The notes beneath the pieces are model-generated. The model made no database searches, was not told where the DNA came from, and was given only the letters and a program-made list of their open reading frames with translations. A DNA stretch of 64,000 bases, taken from Syntrophobacter sp. SbD2 (GTDB taxonomy: Bacteria > Desulfobacterota > Binatia > UBA9968). This document shows positions 7,838-16,537 of this stretch, piece by piece. Each line of letters opens with the position of its first letter. The stretch's first letter is position 1. Where the stretch lies: NCBI GenBank assembly GCA_945889495.1, contig CAMDBU010000002.1:1-64000 (forward strand), given 5' to 3'. A program made the position numbers and the translations under genes.

Positions 7838-8872
7838 ATGACAGAGAGATTTCGGACTTTAATTGGGTGGCATCGATCCGATGATCCAAAATCCAAAATT
7901 GGCGGGCTTCTCGCCCTCGTCATCGCCTTCGTAGGATTGGCGGGCGTGGCGGTGGCGCAGCCGACGAAAATCCCCCGGATAGCGAACCTAATCGGCCCAT
8001 CCCCTTCTACCGACTTGGCCCGCACCGAGGCATTCCGGCAGGGTCTGCGCGAGCTTGGGTATGTGGAGGGGGAAAACATTGTTATCGTGTTGCGATCTGC
8101 GGAGGGGAAACTCGATCGCCTCCCCGCGCTCGCGGCCGAGCTAGTGCGTCTCAAGGTAGACGTGATCGTCACGGGCGGTCCGACGGCAACTCGTGCTGCC
8201 AAGCAAGCAACCTCTACGATTCCGATTGTCATGTCGCAGGATACCGATCCCGTTGGTAATGGGTTCGTCGCCAGCCTGGCGCGGCCGGGCGGAAACATTA
8301 CTGGATTGTCAACCCTCGCCCCAGAGCTAAGCGGCAAACGGCTGGAGCTTTTGAAGGAGGCTATTCCTAAACTCTCTCGCGTGGCGGTCTTCGGGACTTC
8401 AACCTACCCGGGCAACGCGCAATCGTTAAAAGAGGTCGAACTCGCCGCAAAGGCGTTCGGAGTGCAGCTTCAATACCTGGACGTCCTGAGTCCCCAGGAT
8501 ATTGAAACTGCGTTCCGAGCCGCAGGCAAGGGGCGGGCTGAGGCAGTCCTTATGATGGCGTCAGCCGCCATCGCCAGGGTTCACCGAACAGAGATTTTCG
8601 AACTCGCGGGAAAGAGCCGGCTCCCGGTGATATACGACGCGGGACATTATGTGGAAGCCGGTGGGCTTATGACCTACGGCGTGAACCAGACCGACCTGGA
8701 CCGGCGAGCCGCCACGTATGTCGACAAAATCCTCAAAGGGAGAACACCCGCTGATCTCCCCGTGGAGCAGCCGATCAAGTTCGAGTTCATCGTCAATCTG
8801 AAAGCGGCGAAAGCGATCGGCCTGACGATTCCGCCCAACGTGCTGACGCGAGCGGACAAAGTTATCCGTTAG
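7838..8872 (+). CDS. ABC transporter substrate-binding protein (ABC_sub_bind / TrpX-like family)
   Basis: 344 residues. The family is recognised from IPRIANLIGPSPSTDLARTEAFRQGLRELGYVEGENI, GGPTATRAAKQATSTIPIVM, LARPGGNITGLSTLAPELSGKRLELLKEA and the C-terminal FIVNLKAAKAIGLTIPP. The signal segment (GGLLALVIAFVGLAGVAVAQP) starts only at residue 22, so the protein has an unusually long hydrophilic N-terminus. Part of that leader (about residues 15-22) is encoded by the second arm of the ATTTTGG repeat. GAGGAC about 9 bases upstream supports the ATG at 7838. It is orphan, with no permease or ATPase nearby. Confidence 0.9.
   Translation: MTERFRTLIGWHRSDDPKSKIGGLLALVIAFVGLAGVAVAQPTKIPRIANLIGPSPSTDLARTEAFRQGLRELGYVEGENIVIVLRSAEGKLDRLPALAAELVRLKVDVIVTGGPTATRAAKQATSTIPIVMSQDTDPVGNGFVASLARPGGNITGLSTLAPELSGKRLELLKEAIPKLSRVAVFGTSTYPGNAQSLKEVELAAKAFGVQLQYLDVLSPQDIETAFRAAGKGRAEAVLMMASAAIARVHRTEIFELAGKSRLPVIYDAGHYVEAGGLMTYGVNQTDLDRRAATYVDKILKGRTPADLPVEQPIKFEFIVNLKAAKAIGLTIPPNVLTRADKVIR
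7884..7899. repeat. complementary arm of the ATTTTGG heptamer array
   Basis: Two CCAAAAT words in register form a 16-base exact reverse complement of 7794-7809. They are read in frame as Asp-Pro-Lys-Ser-Lys in the leader of the binding protein. The two arms could pair in mRNA, leaving a loop of about 74 bases that holds the ribosome site and start codon. Confidence 0.85.
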
Positions 8873-8898
8873 ACGAATATTTCAGCGCCCTACCGAGA

Positions 8899-10356
8899 TC
8901 ACGTCCCTGGAAACGGAATCACGCCTTTAAACTTGGCGATGGTCTTTTCGCGCAGTTCGCGGCTCGACCGGCTGACCTTGGGGAATTTATCCTTCCAGTG
9001 ATAAGGCCGCACGGCGTAGAAGATCGCCCGGCCGTTGGTGTGATCCTTGTTGTCGCGCTTTTCCGGCGGCATGCGCGGATCGAGCGGCGTCGACCAGCAG
9101 CCGTCGATGATGTCGATATTGGTCGGCGGGTCGACCCGCGTCATCATCGCCCATAACACTTCTTTCATGTTGGTCGGGTCGATGTCCTCGTCGACCACGA
9201 CGACATAGCGGCCGTTGCGATTGGCCGCGGCGCAACTGAGCGCCGCCTGGCCGGTCTGCTTGGCGTGGCCGGGATATTTCTGCTTGATCGACACCACGGT
9301 CATGTAGGACGTGTGATTGTAGACGCCGGCGATGTCTTGAATGCCGGCGCTCTCCAACTGATCCCACAACACGCCGGCGGAAATATGCAGATCCATCTTC
9401 ACCGCGCCCGGCCACAGCGGCGCTTCGTCTTCGAGGATCGGATCGTTGCGATGATAGATCGCTTTGATGCGAATAATCGGCTGGTTCTCGCCGGTGCCGC
9501 CGGTGCCGCCGGAATAATAGCCCGGCCATTCGCCGAAGGGTCCCTCGGCGCGCGCCTCTTCGGACGGCGGCGGAATCTCCCCTTCGATAGCGATCTCGGA
9601 GGAGGCCGGAATCGGCAAGCCGGTGATCGGCCCGCGCAAAACTTCCAACGCTCGGCCCATCAAGCCGCCGGAGATTTCCATCTCCGAGCGGCCGTAGGGG
9701 AATTTCGTGTAGGACGGCATGAACACCATCGGGTGCTGGCCGAAGCTCGCCACCACCGGGCAGCTCTTGCCCTGCTCCCAATATTTGGCGCAAATCTGCC
9801 GGCCGTTCTGGCCGGGGCTCATCCAGATGCCCAGCGTCTGCTTATCATGCAGCTGCATGCGGTAGGTGCCGGTGTTGACATAGCCATTGTCGGGATCGCG
9901 ATTGATCAAACCGCCGCCCGGCCCGAAGTAACGCCCGCCGTCGTTCTCGTGAAAACGCAGGGCGGGGAACTTCAGCATATCGACGTCGGCGCCGGTGAGT
10001 TTGTTTTCGAATAGCGGCGAAGTGCTGACTTCCTTGGGCGGAATCGGCTCGGCGCTGCGCACCTTGCGCGCCGCCAAGCGCAGCGTCTCTAATTTGGTCT
10101 TGTCGGTGGGCAATCCCAAAGCCAGCGCGACGCGGCGATAGGCCGCGTAAGGCAAACTGCACACGCGAAAACCAGCCGGATAGCCTTTGACCTTGTCGAA
10201 GATCAACATCGGCGGCTGCGGCACCAACTCGGCGGTGGATTCGACCAATGCGCCAATCTCGGCATCCCAGTCGGCATTTTCAATAATCCGAAAGTCGCTG
10301 ATCTTTTTCGCCTCTTCGACAAAGCTGCGAAAATCCGTGTAAGCAAGTTCAGACAT
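8899..10356 (-). CDS. UbiD-family decarboxylase
   Basis: 485 residues, the usual length for UbiD-type (de)carboxylases that use prenylated FMN. Recognisable stretches are DFRSFVEEAKKI near the start, GYPAGFRVCSLPYAAYRRVALALGL, the GTYRMQLHDKQTLGIWM region, VVASFGQHPMVFM and EGPFGEWPGYY, a conserved active-site section. AGGAG precedes the ATG at 10356. No UbiX (prenyltransferase) gene is visible in the window, so the cofactor must be made elsewhere. The substrate is probably an aromatic or unsaturated acid. The gene lies downstream of the bicupin gene on the same strand, separated by a repeat-filled spacer. Confidence 0.92.
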   Translation of the reverse strand: MSELAYTDFRSFVEEAKKISDFRIIENADWDAEIGALVESTAELVPQPPMLIFDKVKGYPAGFRVCSLPYAAYRRVALALGLPTDKTKLETLRLAARKVRSAEPIPPKEVSTSPLFENKLTGADVDMLKFPALRFHENDGGRYFGPGGGLINRDPDNGYVNTGTYRMQLHDKQTLGIWMSPGQNGRQICAKYWEQGKSCPVVASFGQHPMVFMPSYTKFPYGRSEMEISGGLMGRALEVLRGPITGLPIPASSEIAIEGEIPPPSEEARAEGPFGEWPGYYSGGTGGTGENQPIIRIKAIYHRNDPILEDEAPLWPGAVKMDLHISAGVLWDQLESAGIQDIAGVYNHTSYMTVVSIKQKYPGHAKQTGQAALSCAAANRNGRYVVVVDEDIDPTNMKEVLWAMMTRVDPPTNIDIIDGCWSTPLDPRMPPEKRDNKDHTNGRAIFYAVRPYHWKDKFPKVSRSSRELREKTIAKFKGVIPFPGT

Positions 10357-10379
10357 AAGTTCTCCTGTGGGTTAGTTCC

Positions 10380-10583
10380 AGATTCGGATTTTTCTCCCGC
10401 AAAGCATGCCCTGAGCTAAATCGACGGGGCGCAAAGACGCCAAGTTCGGAAACCGAGTATTCCCTTTGCGTACCATGCGTTCTTTGCGGTTATTATTCCC
10501 AATCCGAGGGCGCGATCCGTCGCGCCCTAATTTTGTGCCTTTTGTGCTCTTTGTGGTTAATTCTCCGAATCCGAATCCGAATC
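10380..10583. repeat. repeat-packed spacer: two nonamer arrays, a palindrome and CCGAAT hexamers
   Basis: The 236-base spacer holds, in order: GATTCGGATT (about 10380), GCAAAG words, a 9-base-period array on CTTTGCG (10464-10490), a perfect hairpin with arms AGGGCGCGA and TCGCGCCCT (10507-10528), a second 9-base-period array on TTTTGTGCC (10531-10557), and three CCGAAT hexamers (10565-10582). The outer GATTCGGATT is complementary to the hexamers at the other end. No coding potential is supported. Confidence 0.85.
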
Positions 10584-10592
10584 TTCTTCGAT

Positions 10593-11630
10593 TTATTCTT
10601 CCACCACCGAGATCTCCGACTTCACGCCATTGCGCTTCAACTCCGCCAAATACAGCGGATGAACCTCCGCCGGCTCCTCTTCGAGCGGGATCATCTCGTG
10701 CAGCTTGGTGCGGAACCGATCCTGGCTGAACTTCGGACTGCGGCCGCGCATGGCGAAGTGGCGCAGCGTAGTATGGCCGGTGTTGAAGTGGCCGTGGTAC
10801 ATGAGATCGCCGGGCGAATAGATTGAACCGGACTTGATCTCGAAGCGCGTGCGCTCCTCGCCTTCGCGCCAGACCATGGCGAATCCGGTGCCTTGGGTGA
10901 CGCAGACGATGGCGCCCGGGCCGTGGCGGTGAAACAAGCTGCGGCTGCCGGCGGGAAACTCTTGGACATGGCAGCCATAGGTCGTGCCGGCGAGACCGAA
11001 GCGCATGATCTTCACGCCCTTGCCCTTCATCGGATAGTCGTCGAGCGTGAAGGTGTTCACGTCGGGAACTAGATTCGATTCCCAAGAGCGCACCGTCAGC
11101 TGCTTGTTGTAGTTGAAAAACTCGCGCTCCGGCGTGAAGCGGTCGCGGAACTGAAACGGATTACGAAAAATAAACTCTTCGTTGTGAAATAAATTAATCA
11201 CATGAGGCGCGTTGGTGCCGGCGAGGAAACGCACCGGCTCGTTGGACGCGTTGAAGTGCTGGTAGGAGACATTCAATGGAATCGCGAAGATCGCTCCCGC
11301 CGCCCACTCGAATGTTTGCTTCTGATCGCCCTCGAACCACACCGTCGTCGCGCCGCGTCCTTTGTGGATGTAGACCAGGGTCTCGAACATATGGTGCTGC
11401 GGTTCGGTCTGCTTGCCGGCGGGAATCTCGCAGATATAGGCGTCGGTCTCCTGTTGCTCGCCGAGATTCAAGTAAGACCCCAAGGCGCCCATGCGCGCCC
11501 AAGGCTTGACCTCGACGTCCATCAAGTCTTCGATGAAAAAACCGGTGACCGAGGGGATGCCCTCTTTTTCCTGAAAAATTTCGTAAGCTGTCGCGCCCAA
11601 TTGAATCGGGTCGCGGTGTGGCAATCGCAT
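10593..11630 (-). CDS. bicupin protein, gentisate 1,2-dioxygenase-like
   Basis: 345 residues with two cupin barrels. The first has QTEPQHHMFETLVYIHKGRG (a His-His-Glu metal set) and the second has RSLFHRHGPGAIVCVTQGTG (His-x-His) with a later SPGDLMYHGHFNTG. The arrangement resembles gentisate dioxygenase-type bicupins, but the ring-cleavage specificity cannot be read from sequence. GAGGAG lies about 10 bases before the ATG at 11630. Lying upstream of the UbiD-family gene on the same strand, it fits a pathway that decarboxylates or oxidises aromatic acids. Confidence 0.82.
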   Translation of the reverse strand: MRLPHRDPIQLGATAYEIFQEKEGIPSVTGFFIEDLMDVEVKPWARMGALGSYLNLGEQQETDAYICEIPAGKQTEPQHHMFETLVYIHKGRGATTVWFEGDQKQTFEWAAGAIFAIPLNVSYQHFNASNEPVRFLAGTNAPHVINLFHNEEFIFRNPFQFRDRFTPEREFFNYNKQLTVRSWESNLVPDVNTFTLDDYPMKGKGVKIMRFGLAGTTYGCHVQEFPAGSRSLFHRHGPGAIVCVTQGTGFAMVWREGEERTRFEIKSGSIYSPGDLMYHGHFNTGHTTLRHFAMRGRSPKFSQDRFRTKLHEMIPLEEEPAEVHPLYLAELKRNGVKSEISVVEE

Positions 11631-11841
11631 TGGTGAAGGACTCCTCGTTAGGTTAGCGGCGAGCGGCTCGCGGCTGGACTGATAACTCTCAGTAGTTTCG
11701 TATATGACGACGGCGACCGAGGGTCAAGGCGGCGTCGGTTGAACCGCCAACAATCTCGATAATTTACCCGGCGCCTGGACGGCTTTTTAATCGCTTCGCC
11801 TTGCAAGTCATGACGGCCATGCCTTATATCTTTTGTGATCA

Positions 11842-13389
11842 ATGGACTCTAAGATCGCCCGCCCGACCTCTGATCGTCGTCGCATGATCCTCGCCGCGGT
11901 TCTAACAACGCTGGCCGTGCGCTTGTATCTCCTCTGGCAATACTACTGCATCAGCTCCGACGGCGTGCGCTATCTTGCCGCCGCCGAGGATTTTCTCGCT
12001 GGCCGCATCGGCGCCGGCCTCGCTTCGGTCTATCCGCCCGGCTATCCGCTGCTGATCGCGGCGGTATTTCCTGTAATCGGCGATTGGGAATTGGCCGGCC
12101 AGCTGGTGTCGTTGTTGTTTAGCCTGTTGCTCCTCTGGCCGCTCTACCGATTGTTCGATGAAGTTTACGGCGCTCGGGTGGCCGGCATCGCTTGTCTGCT
12201 TGCCGGCCTCAGTCCGTTTCTGGCGCGCTACTCGGTGCATGTCCGCACCGAGAGTCCGTTTCTGTTTTTCTCGGCTCTGGCGCTCTATTTATTTTACCAG
12301 GGCAGTAAGCGTCGGCGCTTGAGCTATTTTCTATGCGGCGGTTCGGTCGCTGGCTTCGGCTATCTGATACGTCCGGAAGCCGTCGGCTTTCTCGTCATCG
12401 TGCCGGCCTACTTGGGTTTCTTGTGGCTCAAAGACCGGCCCGGCGATGGTTGGTGGCGAGTCAAAGCGACTATCCTGTGGGGCGCCGCGTTTATGGTTTT
12501 TGCCCTGCCCTATATTACCTATCTGAGCATCGACACCGGACGCTGGGGCGCGCTCAGCCGCAAGGCGGGGGTGACCCTGGGCGTTAGCTTGCAGCAATAT
12601 GGCCTGCTCGAAGCCGATGACGGCGGGGAGACTCCCGACACCGAAGCGGTGGAGTTTGTCGATTTCATCCGCCGTCACCCGATCCGCTACTTGCAGAAAA
12701 TCGCCATGGGCGTATGGCCCACCGTCAGTGCTTACTTTGAGGTGCTGCACTATTCCTACGTGCCATTCCTGCTGGTCGGGCTCTGGCTGGTGTTTCGCGA
12801 GAAAGTTTTTCAGCGCGAGGATTTCTTGATCGTCGCCTTTGTGTTTTTCAATCTGCTCGCCTTCCTGCTAATCTTGGTCAAGCGCCGCTATTCGTTGCAA
12901 GTGGTGCCGGTGTCCTTGGGCTGGGTCGCCCTCGGGTTCCTTTGGCTGTGGGATTACTTGCGCGCGTCACTGGCGCAGCGCGGCGCGCGCATCCTATTTG
13001 CCTTGGTGCTCTTGGCTTTTGTCGGCGCCACCTTGCCGAAAACCTTGACCGCGATATCGCGCGAGAAGGGTTTTGTTCGCGAAGCGGGGCGCTATCTTGG
13101 CCAGCTTCGGCCGCCGGCAAAGTTGAACGTCGCGGTGTTCGATGAGCGGGTGACCTTTTATGCCCACGCCAACACCCTATCCTTGGACGGCGTTAAGGAA
13201 CCGGAACTGGCCGGGTGGCTCGGCGACAAGCGGGTGGACTATCTCGCCATCGAGAGTAAGCTCTGGCAAAAACGCTATCCCCAGGCGGCCGCAGAACCGG
13301 CGGCCTACGGATTGGTGACGGAGCGGGAATTTGTCGGTACGCGGAGGGATCGCATGTTGTTATTCAAGGTCAAGGCGGTGGGACAATGA
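11842..13389 (+). CDS. GT39-like integral membrane glycosyltransferase
   Basis: 515 residues with many hydrophobic helices. The start resembles ArnT/PMT-type GT-C transferases: a first helix, then an acidic loop SSDGVRYLAAAEDFLAG and YPPGYPLLIAAVF. A soluble C-terminal segment (about residues 420-515) follows the last helix. Such enzymes move a sugar from a polyprenyl-phosphate donor to an acceptor on the outer face of the inner membrane. The next gene, a GT2 that could make a polyprenyl-phospho-sugar, starts inside this gene's stop (4-base overlap), which supports a shared pathway. Confidence 0.85.
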   Translation: MDSKIARPTSDRRRMILAAVLTTLAVRLYLLWQYYCISSDGVRYLAAAEDFLAGRIGAGLASVYPPGYPLLIAAVFPVIGDWELAGQLVSLLFSLLLLWPLYRLFDEVYGARVAGIACLLAGLSPFLARYSVHVRTESPFLFFSALALYLFYQGSKRRRLSYFLCGGSVAGFGYLIRPEAVGFLVIVPAYLGFLWLKDRPGDGWWRVKATILWGAAFMVFALPYITYLSIDTGRWGALSRKAGVTLGVSLQQYGLLEADDGGETPDTEAVEFVDFIRRHPIRYLQKIAMGVWPTVSAYFEVLHYSYVPFLLVGLWLVFREKVFQREDFLIVAFVFFNLLAFLLILVKRRYSLQVVPVSLGWVALGFLWLWDYLRASLAQRGARILFALVLLAFVGATLPKTLTAISREKGFVREAGRYLGQLRPPAKLNVAVFDERVTFYAHANTLSLDGVKEPELAGWLGDKRVDYLAIESKLWQKRYPQAAAEPAAYGLVTEREFVGTRRDRMLLFKVKAVGQ

Positions 13390-14171
13390 CCAGCCAAACT
13401 GGAGCTAAGCCCAACGCCAAAGTGGTCGTCGTCATGCCCGCCTATAACGCGGCTAAGACGCTCAGGATTACCTACGACGCGATCCCCAAGGACAACGTCG
13501 ATCAAGTGATCTTGGTCGACGACGGCAGCAGCGACGATACCCTGAAGATCGCCAAGGAGCTGAAGCTCGAAGTCTTCGTCCATGCGCGCAACTTCGGCTA
13601 CGGCGGCAATCAAAAAACCTGTTACACCGAGGCGCTCAAGGCCGGCGCCGACATCGTCGTCATGCTCCATCCCGACTATCAGTACGATCCGACGCTGCTG
13701 CCCAGTCTCGTCGCGCCGATCAAGGCCGGACAAGCCGATGTCGTGTTAGGCTCGCGCTTTCTCCAGGGCGATGTGATGCGCCAGGGCATGCCCTGGTGGA
13801 AGTTTCTTGGCAACCGATTTCTCACCTGGGTGGAAAACCGCACTCTGGGACTCAACCTGGCGGAATACCATACCGGCTATCGCGCCTTCAGCCGGGCGGT
13901 GTTGGAAGAGGTGCCGTTTTTGTTGAACTCGGACAAGTTCGTTTTCGACCAGGAGATGCTCGTGCAGGCGGTCCATCTGGGCTTTTCGATAGTCGAAGTG
14001 CCGGTGCCGACGCGCTATTTCGCCGAGGCTTCGAGCGCCAGCTTCCGCGCCAGCGTGCGTTATGGCCTGAGCATCGTTGGGCTCTTGGGTCTCTATCTGT
14101 TGCACCGTTGGGCGATCGTCGAGCAAAAACAGTTTCAATGTTTTCCCGCCCGCTACAAGCGCGCCGAATGA
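13386..14171 (+). CDS. family 2 glycosyltransferase (polyprenyl-phosphate sugar synthase-like)
   Basis: 261 residues, GT-A fold. VVVVMPAYNAAKTL at the N-terminus, LVDDGSSDDT (nucleotide-sugar Asp), ARNFGYGGNQKTCY, and VMLHPDYQYDP in the place of the usual DADLQ motif. A late GSRFLQGD is typical of DPM1/undecaprenyl-phosphate transferases. A hydrophobic stretch near the C-terminus (LSIVGLLGLYLLH) could dock on the membrane. It overlaps the GT39-like gene upstream by 4 bases and runs into a methyltransferase gene downstream. It probably supplies the lipid-linked donor for the GT39-like enzyme (inference). Confidence 0.88.
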   Translation: MTSQTGAKPNAKVVVVMPAYNAAKTLRITYDAIPKDNVDQVILVDDGSSDDTLKIAKELKLEVFVHARNFGYGGNQKTCYTEALKAGADIVVMLHPDYQYDPTLLPSLVAPIKAGQADVVLGSRFLQGDVMRQGMPWWKFLGNRFLTWVENRTLGLNLAEYHTGYRAFSRAVLEEVPFLLNSDKFVFDQEMLVQAVHLGFSIVEVPVPTRYFAEASSASFRASVRYGLSIVGLLGLYLLHRWAIVEQKQFQCFPARYKRAE

Positions 14172-14181
14172 GAGGCTCGCC

Positions 14182-14874
14182 TTGGCCGCCCTGCCGTACC
14201 AATTCAAAGACTTCAAATACAACAGCCATTACCGGATACTGAATATTCTCGCCCGCGACCACCGTCAGCTGCGCATCCTCGATGTCGGCACGGCGGACGG
14301 ATATCTTGGCGCGATCCTCAAGGCCCAGGGACATTGGTTGGCCGGCGTCGAACGGGAGGGCGAAGCGGCGGAGCGGGCGCGCGTCCATTACGACGATTTT
14401 CACTGCGCCGATCTCGAGTCCTTCGATTTTCCCTATGGCGCTGAGTTCGACTATATTCTGTTCGCCGATGTGCTCGAGCACCTGCGCGATCCCGAAGCCG
14501 TGCTCAAGCGTGCGCTCACTTGCCTCAAGGTCGGTGGCGCGGTGATCGTCTCGGTGCCCAACGTCGCCAATCTGGTCATGCGCTTGAGTTTACTCTGCGG
14601 CCGCTTCGACTACGCCGAGCGCGGCATCCTCGATCGTACGCACTTGCGCTTTTTCACCCTGGCGAGCCTCAAGCGCATGGTCGAAAACTGCGGCTGCGCT
14701 ATCACCGAAGTCACGGCGACGCCGGTGCCGGTGCAATTGGCGCTGCCGGTCACCGCTCATCCGCTGTTCGCGCCGCTGCATGAAATCCACTATCTGCTGG
14801 TGCGCTTGTGGCGCACGCTGCTTGGCTACCAATTCGTCGTCCAAGCGGCGCCCAAAGTCGGCGAAGCCGCATAG
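14182..14874 (+). CDS. class I SAM-dependent methyltransferase
   Basis: About 230 residues. Motif I is ILDVGTADGYLGAIL, followed by GVEREGEAAERAR (acidic end of strand 2), then FDYILFADVLEHLRDPEAVL, typical of UbiG/methyltransferase-11/23 proteins. The likely start is the TTG at 14182, with GAGAGG about 7 bases upstream; upstream in-frame ATGs lie inside the GT2 gene and would add unconserved residues. Its position between glycosyltransferases and a lipoprotein suggests methylation of a sugar or lipid-linked glycan. Confidence 0.82.
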   Translation: MAALPYQFKDFKYNSHYRILNILARDHRQLRILDVGTADGYLGAILKAQGHWLAGVEREGEAAERARVHYDDFHCADLESFDFPYGAEFDYILFADVLEHLRDPEAVLKRALTCLKVGGAVIVSVPNVANLVMRLSLLCGRFDYAERGILDRTHLRFFTLASLKRMVENCGCAITEVTATPVPVQLALPVTAHPLFAPLHEIHYLLVRLWRTLLGYQFVVQAAPKVGEAA

Positions 14875-14883
14875 CCATTGAGT

Positions 14884-16077
14884 ATGTCCATGGTCGCACC
14901 GCGCATCCTATTCGCTCTGACAATCCTCTTGCACCTGGCTGGTTGCACCGAGGGTATGTTTGAGCCGCCGGTGCGGCCGCTAGCCCCGCCGGCGATCGTC
15001 GCGCCACCGGCGCCGCCGCCGTTGCCGGAATACCGCGGCCCGGCGACACGTTCGTTTTTGCTGGGCTTCACGCGTTGGCCGGCCGACCTAACCCGTGAAG
15101 GCGTGGCCATCGCCGAGGACTACGCTTACGCCCATGGCGATATCGTCGCGCTAGCGTTCATCGGCGGCATCCCTTGGGCTGAAGCGTTGGACAACAAGCC
15201 CTACCCGCAGGATGTGCAGGAGCATTTACAATACCGCCCACCGGCGGGCAAAAAACTTTTCTTATCGATCTCGCCGCTGGACAAGGACCGGCGCGGCTTG
15301 GCGCCCTACTGGGGCGACACCGACAATCAGCCGCTGCCGCCGCCGTGGAATCGCGAAGCGCTCAATAGCGCGCGGGTTAAACGCGCCTATTTGAACTTCG
15401 TCCTGCGCGCCATCGAGACCATGCGGCCGGATTTTCTCGCCATCGGCGTTGAGTTGAATGTCCTGTTGTCGCGCAATCCGGTCAGGTGGCAGCAGTTGAA
15501 AGAACTGTATGTCGATACTTACCGCGCGGTCAAAAAGCTTCACAAAGCGCTGCCGGTATTTTTCACCACCGACGTGCTGCATTACAAGCGGCTGGTGCGC
15601 GATGCCAAGGGGTCGGATCAGGAAAAAGAAGTGATGGATTTGATGCGCTACAGCGATCTGTTCGCCATGAGCGTGTATCCGCATATGAGCGTCGAAGTGC
15701 CCCGGCCGGTGCCGGCGAACTTTCTCGACTTCGCCACCCGCTTCAAACGGCCGGTGGCGGTGGCCGAGAGCGGTATGTCGGCGCAGGATGTCGAGCTACG
15801 CACCTACGCGACGACCTTGCGCGGTTCCGACGCCGATCAATATCAGTTCACCGAGTTGTTATTAAAAACCGCGGCGCGGGACTACTACGACTTCGTTATC
15901 AATTTTGCCAGCACCGATTTCGAACGCTTGGTCGCCCGGCTCCAACCGCCGCTCGACGACCTGGCGCGGATCTGGGCCTACACCGGCATGCAGTCGAGCG
16001 ACAAGCGGCCCAAGCCGGCGTCGGCGGTGTGGGATGGTTTTTTAAGGGCGAAGTATGAGCGGGCGAAGTGGTGGTGA
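14884..16077 (+). CDS. lipoprotein with glycoside-hydrolase-like TIM barrel
   Basis: About 397 residues. The signal peptide ends in a lipobox LAGC, followed by a proline-rich linker (PPVRPLAPPAIVAPPAPPP). The body has repeated barrel-like segments; FLAIGVELNVLL and VAVAESGMS place two glutamates where acid/base and nucleophile residues sit in clan A glycosidases, and SDLFAMSVYPHM is also typical. The substrate is unknown. Alternative ATG starts at 14884 and 14890 are both possible; neither has a strong ribosome site. It probably acts on an envelope glycan made by the preceding genes (inference). Confidence 0.7.
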   Translation: MSMVAPRILFALTILLHLAGCTEGMFEPPVRPLAPPAIVAPPAPPPLPEYRGPATRSFLLGFTRWPADLTREGVAIAEDYAYAHGDIVALAFIGGIPWAEALDNKPYPQDVQEHLQYRPPAGKKLFLSISPLDKDRRGLAPYWGDTDNQPLPPPWNREALNSARVKRAYLNFVLRAIETMRPDFLAIGVELNVLLSRNPVRWQQLKELYVDTYRAVKKLHKALPVFFTTDVLHYKRLVRDAKGSDQEKEVMDLMRYSDLFAMSVYPHMSVEVPRPVPANFLDFATRFKRPVAVAESGMSAQDVELRTYATTLRGSDADQYQFTELLLKTAARDYYDFVINFASTDFERLVARLQPPLDDLARIWAYTGMQSSDKRPKPASAVWDGFLRAKYERAKWW

Positions 16078-16097
16078 GCCGCGCGCTGGCGTGCGCA

Positions 16098-16125
16098 ATT
16101 TCAAATTACAGATTTCAGATTTCAA
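16098..16125. repeat. heptamer array, ATTTCAG word
   Basis: Four 7-base words in register (ATTTCAA, ATTACAG, ATTTCAG, ATTTCAA) lie between the convergent ends of the lipoprotein and small cupin genes. The same word family recurs at 23220, 23480 (inverted) and 43029. Confidence 0.85.
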
Positions 16126-16140
16126 ACTCGGAGTGCCGGA

Positions 16141-16473
16141 TTACGTCGTGATTAGCGAATAGAACAGCACCAACTCTACGGTCTTTCCAGCCGCGAAATC
16201 ATGGGGCGTGTTTTTTGGGATATGGCAGAGAATGCCGGGCTTGAGCTGGATGCGTTTGCCGTTTACTCGCAAGCGGCCGCTGCCTTTGATCACCTGGCAG
16301 ACCACGTCTTTGTCGTTGTGGACGATCTGTTTCGGGTCGGCGTTCTTTGACGGGCGGAAGGCGATAACGCCGCTGGTGAAGTTCTCTTCTTTGAAACAGT
16401 CGCCGTAGCGGATTTCGGCGTTGATTTTTTTGAGGGTCTTCAGCAGGGCCGCGTTGATTTTAATGACTTTCAT
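16141..16473 (-). CDS. small single-domain cupin protein
   Basis: 110 residues with one cupin barrel. Motif 1 is around QIVHNDKDVVCQVIKGSG and motif 2 is PGILCHIPKNTPHDF, keeping one His in the first motif and one in the second, so metal binding may be incomplete compared with classical cupins. It probably acts as a small binding or isomerase-like protein; the substrate is unknown. The DHH phosphoesterase gene is upstream on the same strand, separated by a repeat-containing spacer. Confidence 0.8.
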   Translation of the reverse strand: MKVIKINAALLKTLKKINAEIRYGDCFKEENFTSGVIAFRPSKNADPKQIVHNDKDVVCQVIKGSGRLRVNGKRIQLKPGILCHIPKNTPHDFAAGKTVELVLFYSLITT

Positions 16474-16500
16474 TGGCGAGTCGCGCGATAGGGTTGAAGA

Positions 16501-16519
16501 GGGCGAATGCCATTCGCCC
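16501..16519. repeat. GGGCGAATG palindrome
   Basis: Nine-base arms GGGCGAATG and CATTCGCCC with a single-base centre. It belongs to the same type as the GGGGCGAA palindrome at 216 and sits beside a nonamer array, as the palindrome at 10507 does. Confidence 0.8.
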
Positions 16520-16537
16520 CGACAAGTCGGATTTCTT

